From contig CM055198.1 of assembly GCA_029224185.1 (NCBI GenBank), positions 23,245,036 to 23,309,035 of the forward strand: a stretch of DNA of 64,000 nt, in the 5' to 3' direction. A program made the position numbers and the translations under genes. Shown piece by piece: positions 53,063-57,125 of the stretch. How positions within the stretch are numbered: the first letter of the stretch is position 1; each line of letters begins with the position of its first letter. The notes under the pieces were generated by a model. The model was given only the letters and a program-made list of their open reading frames with translations. It did no database searches and was not told the DNA's origin. Source of the stretch: Karalla daura. Lineage: Eukaryota; Chordata; Actinopteri; Chaetodontiformes; Leiognathidae.

Positions 53063-55558
53063 GTGTGCGTAGGGGAAGAACACAACCACAATATGAAACA
53101 CAAAGCTATAGATTGAACATAATAAGTATGATTTGCTCCATACTTTCTGCTCCATGAAAGTTCCCATTATCATTCATAGTTTTCCATCATTTTCTCCTGC
53201 CTCTGAGAGCAGGGCAGGAACACACATACTGTCAGTTAGCAGCCATACAGACTGCCTCCTATTCAGACAGGATCTAGAGAGCAGACAATTGTTTAACTCT
53301 CCACCCTTGTTTCTGGATCAGGAGGTGGATTAATGCACCGGTGCCAGCAGTCAGGTAACACAGCTGGATGGATGGGAAGGACGGGAAAACCGGCCCGCCA
53401 CTTCCCCCTACAGAGCTGAGAGCATAGAGGAGGGCAGAGGAGGAGGAGAATGCTGCAGGATGACAATGGAAATTTTACAAAGTCAAATTTCTTTTATTCC
53501 CTATTCACGGTAGTTTGGGTCCAGACAAATCTCGTCAATATTGTTCATCAGATTATATTCCCTCCCTTCTCTCCTTCCCTGTATGCCGAGCACCGTCGCC
53601 TAAACTGAATGCACCTCCGGTTTCTCCACACTCGCACCAATCTGGGATTCTCTGTGATCATAACCTCAAAACTGTAAACTTGAAAAGTCCTGAATTTGCT
53701 GACTATATACATGGCGTTCTCATAAAGTTAATTTGTTAATTAAATATTCGACATGCTTTTCCCCATTAAACTAAGTACAATTGAGGGCTTTTCAATTTTG
53801 ACAAAGTAAATTTAATGCTAATTCCTCGCTGTGGACTCACTAACACACATGGGAGGCTGACGTTGCTTGAGGACATTAAATAGTTTGAACGATGATGACT
53901 TGTGTTTCCCTCCACCCAGCAGCCAATTACAGAGGGATTAATTGGATTACTGCAGAGGAGCACATTCCAATAATGATGATGTTAAATACAATACTTCTCC
54001 CATTTTGCAGAATAAATTTGAATAGAATTAGACGTGCAGGCACTGAGTTCACGTTAATCAAACTGCATCAGCAGAAACGAGGACAACCATCAGCGCTTTC
54101 CCTCCACCGAGCATTAGCTAATATTATTTTTCTGTGTCTTTAAATAGAAAAACGCAGACAGCAAAACATTAATGTGCATACAGGTCTGATTGACTCCTCA
54201 ACGCAGGGTCTAAGTGCCTCCCATGTGATCTACAGGTTTTCTCAGCTCCTCCTGGCCAGGACTCGTCTATCAACCACTGTGACAGATCCAAAGTGCTTTC
54301 ATCATAGCATTAGGCCTAATGGCACCATCTCATCTCTCTTTTGTCTTTGTCTCTAATGTGTATCTAGGTGGATATGTGCCCGCCCCACTGACTCCTCAGC
54401 AAGGTAATAAACCTCTTAGAAAATATAATTTTGAGGGAACACAGTAATGCGTGGTTCCAGCCACACAAAGCCGTCTGCACCCCGGTCTGTCTGCTGCCCC
54501 AGTCTGCAGCGGATGGCGGCGCCTCAGATTATTCAGATGAGATTGGAAGCGGGTGCAGTGTGGGTTGTACAGTACTGCATGTGCCTGTCAGTGCAGATGG
54601 TGCAACACAACCAGCACTAGCGTGGGATGATTGCGTTTTCCTGACTGCAGCCTGGATTAATTCAAGGATTGTGGGTCTTCTTTTTTTGGATAACTGGTTT
54701 GAACTGTGTTTCAGTGTGAATGGATGAAGCCTAATTTAAAACAGTATTATCATTGATGATCCATTTAGTGGTATGCAAATTATAAACACGTACTGTGTAA
54801 TTGCTGAGGTGGTGGCCACCCGCTCCACTGGCATCACAGATAAATCTTGTGTTTTGGCGTAAGAGAAGTCCCAGACATTTGAGTGTTCACAACCGGTCAA
54901 GCTCAGTCCATCTGCTGATAAAAAGTGAGGCTGAAAGCTGTGAAAATGACTTGTGAGTCAACCCTAAACGAGGAGGCCAGCACTGTTGTCTCACAGCTCG
55001 AGGGACATAGTTTCTCTGAGGTTTGGCACAAAGACATAAACTTCTACGCTGTTCCTCAGCAGATAAAGTTCTTAACTTGTTTGTTAGACCAAATAAAAGT
55101 TATCTGACAGCACTGAACATCCACCTTCATAAATAATTTCATCCACAGCACCTGTGTTTGGTTAAGTGCTGTTGGCCATCAGCAACTACTCTGGCTTTAA
55201 TGTATAACAGCGTCTTTGGGCAGCTGATGGTGCAGTGTAATTACTGGAAGGGTATTGACTGCATCATAAACAGCACCATCACCATAGCAGTGTAAGAACA
55301 AAGCAACATTTTTGGTCAAAGGAACTTTATCTTCCCTTTTTCCTTTGCAGCCAAAGCAGCCAAGTACGGTCAGTTGCAAGGTTTCCTTGGTGGTGCTGGA
55401 GGAGGAGGAGGCGTCTACAGAGGTAAAACACTCAGCAGCTGCACCAGTGTGACAGACACGGGACATTCACTGGTCCCAGTACAGAGATGAACCTGTTGCT
55501 CTGTGCCGCAGGTGGTGCTGGAGGATGCCAGGGCAAATACTGTGGGAGGAGGAAGTAG
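13912..55558 (+). CDS. eln: Tropoelastin gene, complete coding span (49 exons)
   Basis: Tropoelastin is the secreted soluble monomer of elastic fibres; lysyl oxidase modifies its lysines and cross-links it in the extracellular matrix. I assembled 49 coding exons by splice signals and reading frame: 3492 nt including TAG, 1163 residues. Every intron is phase 1 and every internal exon length is divisible by three, the known elastin design. Seen in order: a hydrophobic signal peptide; Gly/Val/Leu/Pro hydrophobic exons alternating with lysine cross-link exons (KPAK, KPPK, KTPK, KAAKYG); a block GYPLKTPKAPG then GGGKLPYGYGG that mirrors mammalian GYPIKAPKLPG and GKLPYGYG; and the family-defining basic two-Cys tail CQGKYCGRRK (mammalian CLGKACGRKRK). 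It is longer than human elastin (under 800 residues) but lacks the long poly-Ala cross-link runs. The limk1 gene follows, as in human. The teleost paralogue (elna or elnb) is unresolved. Gene identity is very sure; single exon borders less so. Confidence 0.96.
14357..14393. repeat. C-rich tract
   Basis: Runs of C up to nine with A and G interruptions, in eln intron 1. Confidence 0.85.
14771..14846 (-). mobile_element. Short SINE tail fragment in eln intron 1
   Basis: Contains atccatccattgtcctacct, then acacacccagacaggtctcc and agtgcagggcaaag, matching the tail-proximal part of the dispersed element at 48490-48753. Very short and diverged. Confidence 0.45.
15133..15153. repeat. (CA)n microsatellite
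   Basis: Short CA run in eln intron 1. Confidence 0.9.
15464..15537. repeat. (GA)n - (G)15 - (GA)n compound repeat
   Basis: GA dinucleotides, then G at 15508-15522, then GA again. Confidence 0.95.
18299..18319. repeat. Poly(G), 21 bases
   Basis: Uninterrupted G run preceded by gggggaggggcgg. Confidence 0.95.
22002..22049. repeat. (CA)n microsatellite
   Basis: 48 bp in eln intron 1. Confidence 0.96.
23664..23751. repeat. (CT)44 forming the exon 2 polypyrimidine tract
   Basis: 88 bp of perfect CT ending seven bases before the exon 2 acceptor AG boundary (gttccag). Confidence 0.97.
23759..23827 (+). CDS. eln: eln exon 2: hydrophobic
   Basis: Encodes GVYVPQGGGVGPGG then TGLGTGFYPG. The FYPG ending resembles mammalian exon 2 (GGVFYPG). 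The acceptor tgttccag follows an 88-bp (CT)n tract; the donor is gtaacc. Confidence 0.9.
24435..24482 (+). CDS. eln: eln exon 3: KP-type cross-link
   Basis: Encodes GAAGGVPAGYKPAKAAG. A lysine pair K-P-A-K is flanked by Tyr and Ala. Acceptor ttttacaag, donor gtgagt, 48 nt. Confidence 0.88.
24859..24901. repeat. (CA)n microsatellite
   Basis: 43 bp in eln intron 3. Confidence 0.96.
25379..25483 (+). CDS. eln: eln exon 4: hydrophobic Gly/Leu-rich
   Basis: Encodes GGYGGAGRGLGPGG, then repeated GL/GV units ending GLGGLGGLGAG. 105 nt, acceptor ggcaccag, donor gtatga. Confidence 0.9.
25587..25613 (+). CDS. eln: eln exon 5: KP-type cross-link, 27 nt
   Basis: Encodes GQGGKPPKPG, a K-P-P-K cross-link pair in nine codons. 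Acceptor cccccaacag, donor gtaggg. It is followed by the 10.8 kb intron that carries the assembly gap, so any exon lost in the gap would sit after this one. Confidence 0.85.
28833..28911. repeat. (AC)n microsatellite, long
   Basis: 79 bp uninterrupted in eln intron 5. Confidence 0.97.
29839..29938. other. Assembly gap (100 N)
   Basis: Exactly 100 N, the usual filler for a gap of unknown size. It is immediately followed by (AG)n, which probably broke the assembly. Confidence 0.98.
29939..29987. repeat. (AG)n at gap edge
   Basis: 49 bp visible; the true length is unknown because it starts at the gap. Confidence 0.95.
31114..31161. repeat. Perfect 24-bp tandem duplication
   Basis: tccgtaatgctcc followed by ttttgcagatg, twice without a mismatch. 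Each copy contains an acceptor-like ccttttgcag. Confidence 0.95.
31333..31372. repeat. (GT)n microsatellite, interrupted
   Basis: Two GT runs split by tctgat. Confidence 0.93.
31507..31541. repeat. (CA)n microsatellite
   Basis: 35 bp, 135 bp after a (GT)n of the opposite strand sense. Confidence 0.95.
36369..36497 (+). CDS. eln: eln exon 6: GLGAG repeat exon
   Basis: Encodes GYGN followed by six copies of LGAGG and two degenerate copies. At DNA level this is a 15-bp tandem repeat (CTAGGAGCTGGTGGT), five copies identical. 129 nt, acceptor tttccatcag, donor gtgtgt. Confidence 0.9.
36380..36497 (+). repeat. 15-bp coding minisatellite in eln exon 6
   Basis: CTAGGAGCTGGTGGT repeated: five exact copies, a sixth with one change and two decayed copies. 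Encodes LGAGG. Confidence 0.93.
36600..36662 (+). CDS. eln: eln exon 7: KA-type cross-link
   Basis: Encodes GGYGPGAGGFFPGAGQ then KAAKRG. The K-A-A-K pair is followed by Arg instead of the usual Tyr. Acceptor tttcattcag, donor gtaagg, 63 nt. Confidence 0.9.
38530..38616 (+). CDS. eln: eln exon 8: GVGPG repeat exon
   Basis: Encodes GAG then three GVGPG units, then GAGTGHVLPAG. GVGPG is a rearrangement of the elastic VPGVG/VGPGG motif. 87 nt, acceptor ttccgacag, donor gtgaga. Confidence 0.87.
38974..39048 (+). CDS. eln: eln exon 9: lysine-rich cross-link
   Basis: Encodes VPVIPQTGLPGGGG then AGAGKKASKVPG; the codon at the junction is Val, not Gly. Three lysines (KKASK). The acceptor tttttcag is strong; the donor gttttc is weak, so the 3' edge is less sure. 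Confidence 0.8.
39708..39755 (+). CDS. eln: eln exon 10: hydrophobic, one lysine
   Basis: Encodes GVGVPGLYQGGLVPGKG, which aligns in pattern with mammalian VGLPGVYPGGVLPG. Donor gtttgt. The following 75-nt intron has no stop in frame, so retention would also be in frame. Confidence 0.86.
39831..39893 (+). CDS. eln: eln exon 11: mixed polar
   Basis: Encodes GFGGRGVLPGVATG then TEMNPKS. Acceptor tctcatgcag, donor gtacgg after CAA. It ends with A as the first base of a split Ile codon. Confidence 0.82.
40145..40183 (+). CDS. eln: eln exon 12: poly-Gly, 39 nt
   Basis: Encodes IGGGGGGQGTQGPG. Acceptor ctgtatgtag, donor gtaaac. Frame-compatible on both sides. Confidence 0.82.
40274..40348 (+). 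CDS. eln: eln exon 13: conserved YPLKTPK segment
   Basis: Encodes GGRGYGGPMQPGVFH then GYPLKTPKAPG, the clear counterpart of mammalian GYPIKAPKLPG. This is one of the best anchors for elastin homology. Donor gtgtga. Confidence 0.93.
40435..40476 (+). CDS. eln: eln exon 14: conserved GKLPYG segment
   Basis: Encodes GAYGAKAGGGKLPYG. Mammalian elastin has GKLPYG at the same place, directly after the YPIKAPK exon. 42 nt, donor gtacaa. Confidence 0.92.
40571..40657 (+). CDS. eln: eln exon 15: hydrophobic, GYPVGTG end
   Basis: Encodes GYGGFGNGGAGLPGG, then LGGVGSKPGYPVGTG. The end matches mammalian KAGYPTGTG. 87 nt, acceptor aatgtttcag, donor gtgtgt. Confidence 0.92.
40740..40790 (+). CDS. eln: eln exon 16: KA cross-link
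   Basis: Encodes GVGGGAVSPAQAKAAKYG, the first full AKAAKYG motif. It matches the position of mammalian GVGPQAAAAAAAKAAAKFG but with far fewer alanines. 51 nt. Confidence 0.92.
40865..40987 (+). CDS. eln: eln exon 17: GGV repeat exon
   Basis: Encodes GYGGAG, then seven GGV-type units, then GPGGTGGVYPGQVPGG. The DNA is a 9-bp tandem repeat (GGAGGAGTT family). 123 nt, donor gtataa. Confidence 0.9.
40880..40942 (+). repeat. 9-bp coding minisatellite in eln exon 17
   Basis: GGAGGAGTT repeated about seven times, one copy with GGTGTG. Encodes GGV units. Confidence 0.85.
41104..41275. repeat. Interspersed repeat remnant, copy 1 (eln intron 17)
   Basis: Has tgtaggtttttgaagacatt and tctcatctcagaggctttc, then gcctcttggatgaagg. 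The wording recurs at 57683-57740 and 59563-59615, so it is a dispersed teleost repeat. Family name not assigned. Confidence 0.5.
41481..41513 (+). CDS. eln: eln exon 18: KA cross-link, 33 nt
   Basis: Encodes GYGAAAKAAKYG. The acceptor reads cttacagcag, two AGs three bases apart; use of the first would add one Ala in frame. Donor gtgagg. Confidence 0.88.
41638..41820 (+). CDS. eln: eln exon 19: (PGGV)9 repeat and cross-link
   Basis: The longest exon, 183 nt. Encodes GL, nine PGGV units, PGGL and PGGA, then PLSGGYSALSKAAKYG. The repeat is an exact 12-bp tandem array of 11 units at DNA level. Hydrophobic and cross-link parts are fused in one exon. Acceptor ccaaacag, donor gtaatg. Confidence 0.93.
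41643..41774 (+). repeat. 12-bp coding minisatellite in eln exon 19
   Basis: Eleven CCAGGNGGNGTT units, grouped by third-base variants (three identical GGT-GGA, then three identical GGA-GGA), as expected from stepwise slippage. Encodes PGGV. Confidence 0.93.
41918..42034 (+). CDS. eln: eln exon 20: hydrophobic plus KA cross-link
   Basis: Encodes GPGGLGGTGLGGTGG, QVGPGGYGGLGGGG and YNPAAKAAKYG. 117 nt, acceptor gctgaag, donor gtacag. Confidence 0.92.
42666..42779 (+). CDS. eln: eln exon 21: hydrophobic plus KA cross-link
   Basis: Encodes GVAGLGGAGGLGGAG, TLGGTGGPGGAGG and YSAAAKAAKYG. 114 nt, acceptor ctccacag, donor gtacct. Confidence 0.92.
42900..43037 (+). CDS. eln: eln exon 22: hydrophobic plus KA cross-link
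   Basis: Encodes GAGGLGGTGGLGGVGG, VGGLGGTGLGGAGG, then LGGGGGYSAAAKAAKYG. 138 nt, acceptor aatttgtag, donor gtgcat. A close relative of exons 20 and 21. Confidence 0.92.
43129..43215 (+). CDS. eln: eln exon 23: hydrophobic
   Basis: Encodes GPGGAGAVPGGGVGGG, then GVPGRVPFLPGYG. It ends with T, the first base of a split Ser codon, unlike the usual G. Donor gtaagc. Confidence 0.88.
43313..43351 (+). CDS. eln: eln exon 24: KP cross-link, 39 nt
   Basis: Encodes SLAGAGGAKPPKYG, combining a KPPK pair with the Tyr-Gly end of KA exons. Acceptor gctgttgcag, donor gtgatt. Confidence 0.88.
43473..43568 (+). CDS. eln: eln exon 25: hydrophobic
   Basis: Encodes GVPGGVGVGAGLGGGG, then VPGGPGQFAPGAGGYGG. 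96 nt, acceptor cacaacag, donor gtaagc. Confidence 0.9.
43673..43711 (+). CDS. eln: eln exon 26: KP cross-link, 39 nt
   Basis: Encodes GYGAGAGVKPPKYG, the same length and design as exon 24, consistent with duplication of an exon pair (23-24 and 25-26). Acceptor cttggcag, donor gtaagt. A LINE fragment lies in the next intron. Confidence 0.9.
43785..44130 (-). mobile_element. LINE reverse-transcriptase fragment in eln intron 26
   Basis: The minus strand reads as a decayed reverse transcriptase: HNGKAPEVDETPPEELKAL, LSWLTRLC, VVVPLFKKG, a TGA, then CTNHRGMTLLSL, LERRVRVIIKPQIEEEQC. These match the finger/palm region of teleost non-LTR retrotransposons (NYRGITLLS and ...IQEEQCGFRPGRG type). A stop, a small deletion after LLSL and loss of both ends make it inactive. 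The clade (RTE/Rex-like) is not resolved. Confidence 0.8.
44187..44312 (+). CDS. eln: eln exon 27: hydrophobic plus cross-link
   Basis: Encodes GVSGGAGVGGGALGVTGG, AGAVPGLVPGQGGQ and YSAAKLAAKYG. Two in-frame acceptors exist, after 44186 and after 44195. I chose the first because it gives GVSGG, matching GVPGG at the start of exons 29-31. Cross-link spacing is K-L-A-A-K. Confidence 0.83.
44405..44515 (+). CDS. eln: eln exon 28: hydrophobic plus KA cross-link
   Basis: Encodes GIPVPGGVGTGLGQGGG, VPGGGLGGGQ and YSAAAKAAKYG. It is the first member of the tandemly duplicated exon group 28-31. 111 nt. Confidence 0.92.
44698..44817 (+). CDS. eln: eln exon 29: duplicated exon
   Basis: Encodes GVPGGVGTGLGQGGLAG, TGVVPGGGLGGGQ and YSAAAKAAKYG. 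It differs from exon 30 at only about five of 120 bases. Acceptor catccag, donor gtgaag. Confidence 0.93.
45004..45123 (+). CDS. eln: eln exon 30: near-identical copy of exon 29
   Basis: Encodes GVPGGVGTGLGQGGLAG, TGIVPGGGLGGGQ and YSAAAKAAKYG. Same length as exon 29. The start of the following intron is also similar, pointing to a duplicated exon+intron unit. Donor gtaaag. Confidence 0.93.
45282..45362 (+). CDS. eln: eln exon 31: diverged copy without cross-link
   Basis: Encodes GVPGGVGTGVGPGG then LGATGGTPGGPVAG. The first half copies exons 29-30; the lysine part is absent. Acceptor ctctgattcag is identical to that of exon 30. Donor gtactg. Confidence 0.9.
45506..45538 (+). CDS. eln: eln exon 32: KP cross-link, 33 nt
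   Basis: Encodes GYADGVKPPKPG. A KPPK pair preceded by Asp, the first acidic residue in this part of the protein. Acceptor catgcag, donor gtaaga. Confidence 0.88.
46082..46204 (+). CDS. eln: eln exon 33: hydrophobic with acidic end
   Basis: Encodes GVTGIGLALPGATPGTG, VGTIPGGPGPGLE and VPDGTGVPGKPG. It opens the polar segment. 123 nt, donor gtaaag. Confidence 0.88.
46337..46366 (+). CDS. eln: eln exon 34: polar, 30 nt
   Basis: Encodes ESDIGGTPKPG, with the junction codon Glu. Acceptor cttttacag, donor gtacag. Small but with good signals and frame on both sides. Confidence 0.8.
46766..46816 (+). CDS. eln: eln exon 35: polar Pro/Thr/Gln-rich
   Basis: Encodes EPTPIAQTGKAPEVPQP; glycine-poor, unlike normal elastin. 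Acceptor ttttggcag, donor gtaaga. It ends in A, the first base of an Ile codon. Confidence 0.8.
47819..47845 (+). CDS. eln: eln exon 36: 27 nt
   Basis: Encodes IAGGIVQPSG. Acceptor ctttgacag, donor gtaagt. Frame matches both neighbours. Confidence 0.78.
47939..47953 (+). CDS. eln: eln exon 37: 15-nt microexon
   Basis: Encodes AGTSVG in only 15 nt. Acceptor gttcttcacag, donor gtaaat. Skipping it would not change the frame, so real inclusion is uncertain. Confidence 0.65.
48048..48077 (+). CDS. eln: eln exon 38: 30 nt
   Basis: Encodes GGAGVPSVPAG. Acceptor gtatcacag, donor gtgaga. Confidence 0.78.
48220..48246 (+). CDS. eln: eln exon 39: 27 nt
   Basis: Encodes GTTVVQQPVG. Acceptor gtgttttag, donor gtaggc. 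Polar and glycine-poor. Confidence 0.76.
   Translation, partial: VQLLSNSL
48490..48753 (-). mobile_element. SINE body and tail remnant in eln intron 39
   Basis: The + strand starts with catccatccattc (tail read backwards), then carries caccctggacagtccatcac, ttcacaccaatgggcaa, a diverged gtgttttgactgtgatgg and gggagaacatgcaaac. These are landmarks of the body of the same common teleost dispersed element as at 5394-5537, in reverse orientation. Confidence 0.6.
48903..48950 (+). CDS. eln: eln exon 40: KGPK cross-link-like
   Basis: Encodes GVGVPTTGKGPKPLLPG, with lysines spaced K-G-P-K. Acceptor gctgttttcag, donor gtacat. Confidence 0.85.
50346..50396 (+). CDS. eln: eln exon 41: hydrophobic, GC donor
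   Basis: Encodes GTGVGVGPGAGGYPYGG. The 3' splice partner is gcaagt, a GC donor in the best GC context (AG before, AAGT after). Reading through the 71-nt intron meets an in-frame TAG, so splicing is required. Confidence 0.84.
50468..50533 (+). CDS. eln: eln exon 42: hydrophobic plus KP cross-link
   Basis: Encodes VPYGVGVGAGAGTQPGAK then PLKPG. A K-P-L-K pair. The donor gtatgt runs straight into a (GT)n tract of about 80 bp. Confidence 0.87.
50536..50617. repeat. (TG)n at the start of eln intron 42
   Basis: About 82 bp that begin two bases inside the intron, right after gta. Confidence 0.97.
50719..50772 (+). CDS. eln: eln exon 43: hydrophobic
   Basis: Encodes VGGAGGGAGIPLVGGAYPG. The acceptor tgtagcag has two AGs three bases apart; the upstream one would add Ala. 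Donor gtcaga. Confidence 0.85.
51185..51241. repeat. (TG)n followed by poly(G), 25 bases
   Basis: TG run to 51216, then G at 51217-51241, in eln intron 43. Confidence 0.96.
51367..51438 (+). CDS. eln: eln exon 44: hydrophobic plus KP cross-link
   Basis: Encodes GGLAYPGAAGQGGAGAGG then VKPPKPG. Acceptor ctgtgacag, donor gtagtg. The preceding intron holds a (GT)n-(G)25 tract. Confidence 0.9.
51862..51903 (+). CDS. eln: eln exon 45: Gly/Tyr-rich, 42 nt
   Basis: Encodes GYGNLGGGGGGYQPG. Acceptor tctgaacag, donor gtgagg. Confidence 0.87.
52739..52795 (+). CDS. eln: eln exon 46: Tyr/Gln/Pro-rich
   Basis: Encodes GGIPVAPGYVGGYPQQYYPG. Five tyrosines or glutamines sit in one eight-residue stretch. 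Acceptor cctcgtag, donor gtacgg. Confidence 0.85.
53025..53070. repeat. (GT)n microsatellite
   Basis: GT run with two GC interruptions near its end, in eln intron 46. Confidence 0.95.
54368..54403 (+). CDS. eln: eln exon 47: 36 nt
   Basis: Encodes GGYVPAPLTPQQ; the split junction codon becomes Ala with exon 48. Acceptor gtatctag, donor gtaata. Confidence 0.8.
55351..55422 (+). CDS. eln: eln exon 48: last KA cross-link
   Basis: Encodes AKAAKYGQLQGFLGGAG then GGGGVYRG. Mammalian elastin likewise ends with AAKAAKYG followed by a Gly-rich exon. Acceptor cctttgcag, donor gtaaaa. Confidence 0.92.
55512..55558 (+). CDS. eln: eln exon 49: conserved C-terminus and stop
   Basis: Encodes GGAGGCQGKYCGRRK then TAG. 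The two cysteines spaced C-X4-C and the basic tail match the mammalian C-terminus GGACLGKACGRKRK, which forms a disulfide and a positive pocket involved in cell and microfibril binding. Confidence 0.95.
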
Positions 55559-55595
55559 AGGATCTCTTGAGATCCAGGGTGACCTCAAGAAACCA

Positions 55596-55603
55596 TGGTG
55601 CTA
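55596..55603 (+). promoter_or_regulatory. miR-29 seed match (8mer) in eln 3' UTR
   Basis: TGGTGCTA, 38 bases after the stop codon, is a perfect 8mer match to the miR-29 family seed. miR-29 repression of elastin mRNA is established in mammals. Function in this species is inferred. Confidence 0.5.
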
Positions 55604-57101
55604 CTGCATGATCTAGAATGTACATTTTATATGCAAACAAACCCCATTAGAAATTATGTAAAAATATTGGTTTTTACTTACTTGACTCCGACATCTGTTT
55701 TTATACAAACCCACCGACCCAGAATTTTGTACACGTTATGATGTGACGTATGTTATTGATAGTGCCTTTAATCATCAATGTGATCCAGTTAATCAGCTAC
55801 TCCCTACTGCAACAGCATTTACAATACAAAGACTGCGTTTGTGTCACCATGTGTTGTTTCGTGAGCACGGTGTGTGCATGTGTGTGTGAGTGTGTGTGTG
55901 TGTGTGTGTGAGTGAGAGAGCGTGTTTTGTGTGTGTGCGTACAGTCGTACTGTTGTGCCAAAGACTGTCTGAACCACCAGCTGCCAATGTGACCTACGAA
56001 CGATCTCCCTGTCGTGTTAATCCCAAACCAAGGTGAGCTGTCCTCAGTGTCACAGCCCCTGGTGCCTCCCCTCGCCCTGCAGAGCTCCTCGCCTCTCTGA
56101 TATAACTCGAGATGGTCCAGCAGCCATGTGAAAGAAAAAAAAGATGAAATCTGGCCAATCTCAGCATCTCTGGCTTCCCATATTCTCCTCTGCTATTTTT
56201 AGACCTGCTGGGTATAAAGCAGCGGGAATCGGCGCTCTGGCCAACCCATCTGCTCTTGGTAACTATGCTGATTTTACGCAGTTCAATTTTCTCAGTGTTG
56301 CCAGAACTGAGAGGTGCAAAGAGCGTTTGATGCTCTGAGGAGCTCTGACCATGCTGAAGACAATCAGAGAGTGATCCGAGACAGGATCTTTAAGAACCGG
56401 TGTTGTCTCTTTGTTCCAAGTAGATTCAAAGGTGTTGCTACTCTGGCTTGTACATTATGTAGGTGTGAGTGTTTGATGAAGTGTCACTGTCCTGATGTCT
56501 AGCATAGAGCGCTTTAGTCTGTATCAAATGTTTAGTCTCATTTCAGCAGTTATTTACATCCATGTACCTTATGTGATTATTCAAGTTTTTTTTTTGCACC
56601 ATGCTTTGACTCATAGCTTTATCGTTATCAGGAATGTGTGAACATAAAATAAGAACAATCTTTTGCTTGTATTCATTTATTCAGTGGTTAGAGTTGTAAT
56701 ACAGAATAAGAATATGTTTAATGGGTGTTAAATGGGTGCGCTTATGTGAGACATAAGCTCCCATTGTTTTTCATTTACTTGAGCTGCTTTTTTAAAAGGC
56801 TTACTGACCAAAGGTTCATGAGCGCTGTTGCCAAGTGACCCCATCTCTCTCTGTATTTGTGTACTGTATTTTGTACTAATTTGAAGTCGGCTTGCTTCAG
56901 TTCCTTCGCTCGGTGCTGTGTAAGAACTGTCTTTGAGCCTCGCTGGGTCAGACCTTGTCTTATGTGCCGTGGGATACTCTTCATCTTTATTTAAAACTGT
57001 TTTTATAAGGAGGAACAGTGTGGTTTTGCACTTTTTATATTTCCACGACACACGTGTGACTTGTTCCCGGATATCCCGGCATTTTATTTGCTTCATTAAA
57101 C

Positions 57102-57112
57102 AATAAAATAAA
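57102..57112 (+). terminator. Overlapping poly(A) signals of eln
   Basis: Two overlapping AATAAA hexamers (57102 and 57107), followed about 30 bases later by a GT/T-rich stretch (tgtgtctgttttttc). This is a standard cleavage and polyadenylation arrangement. Confidence 0.8.
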
Positions 57113-57125
57113 ATATGTTTAAAAG

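Larger units (their letters stand above)
55559..57125 (+). other. eln: eln 3' untranslated region
   Basis: About 1.57 kb from the TAG to the overlapping poly(A) signals. It starts with a miR-29 seed match, contains a short (TG)n stretch near 55878-55945, and has an elastin-like but frame-incompatible stretch near 56202-56262. No other gene is seen in it. The end is inferred from the AATAAA motifs, not from transcript data. Confidence 0.75.
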
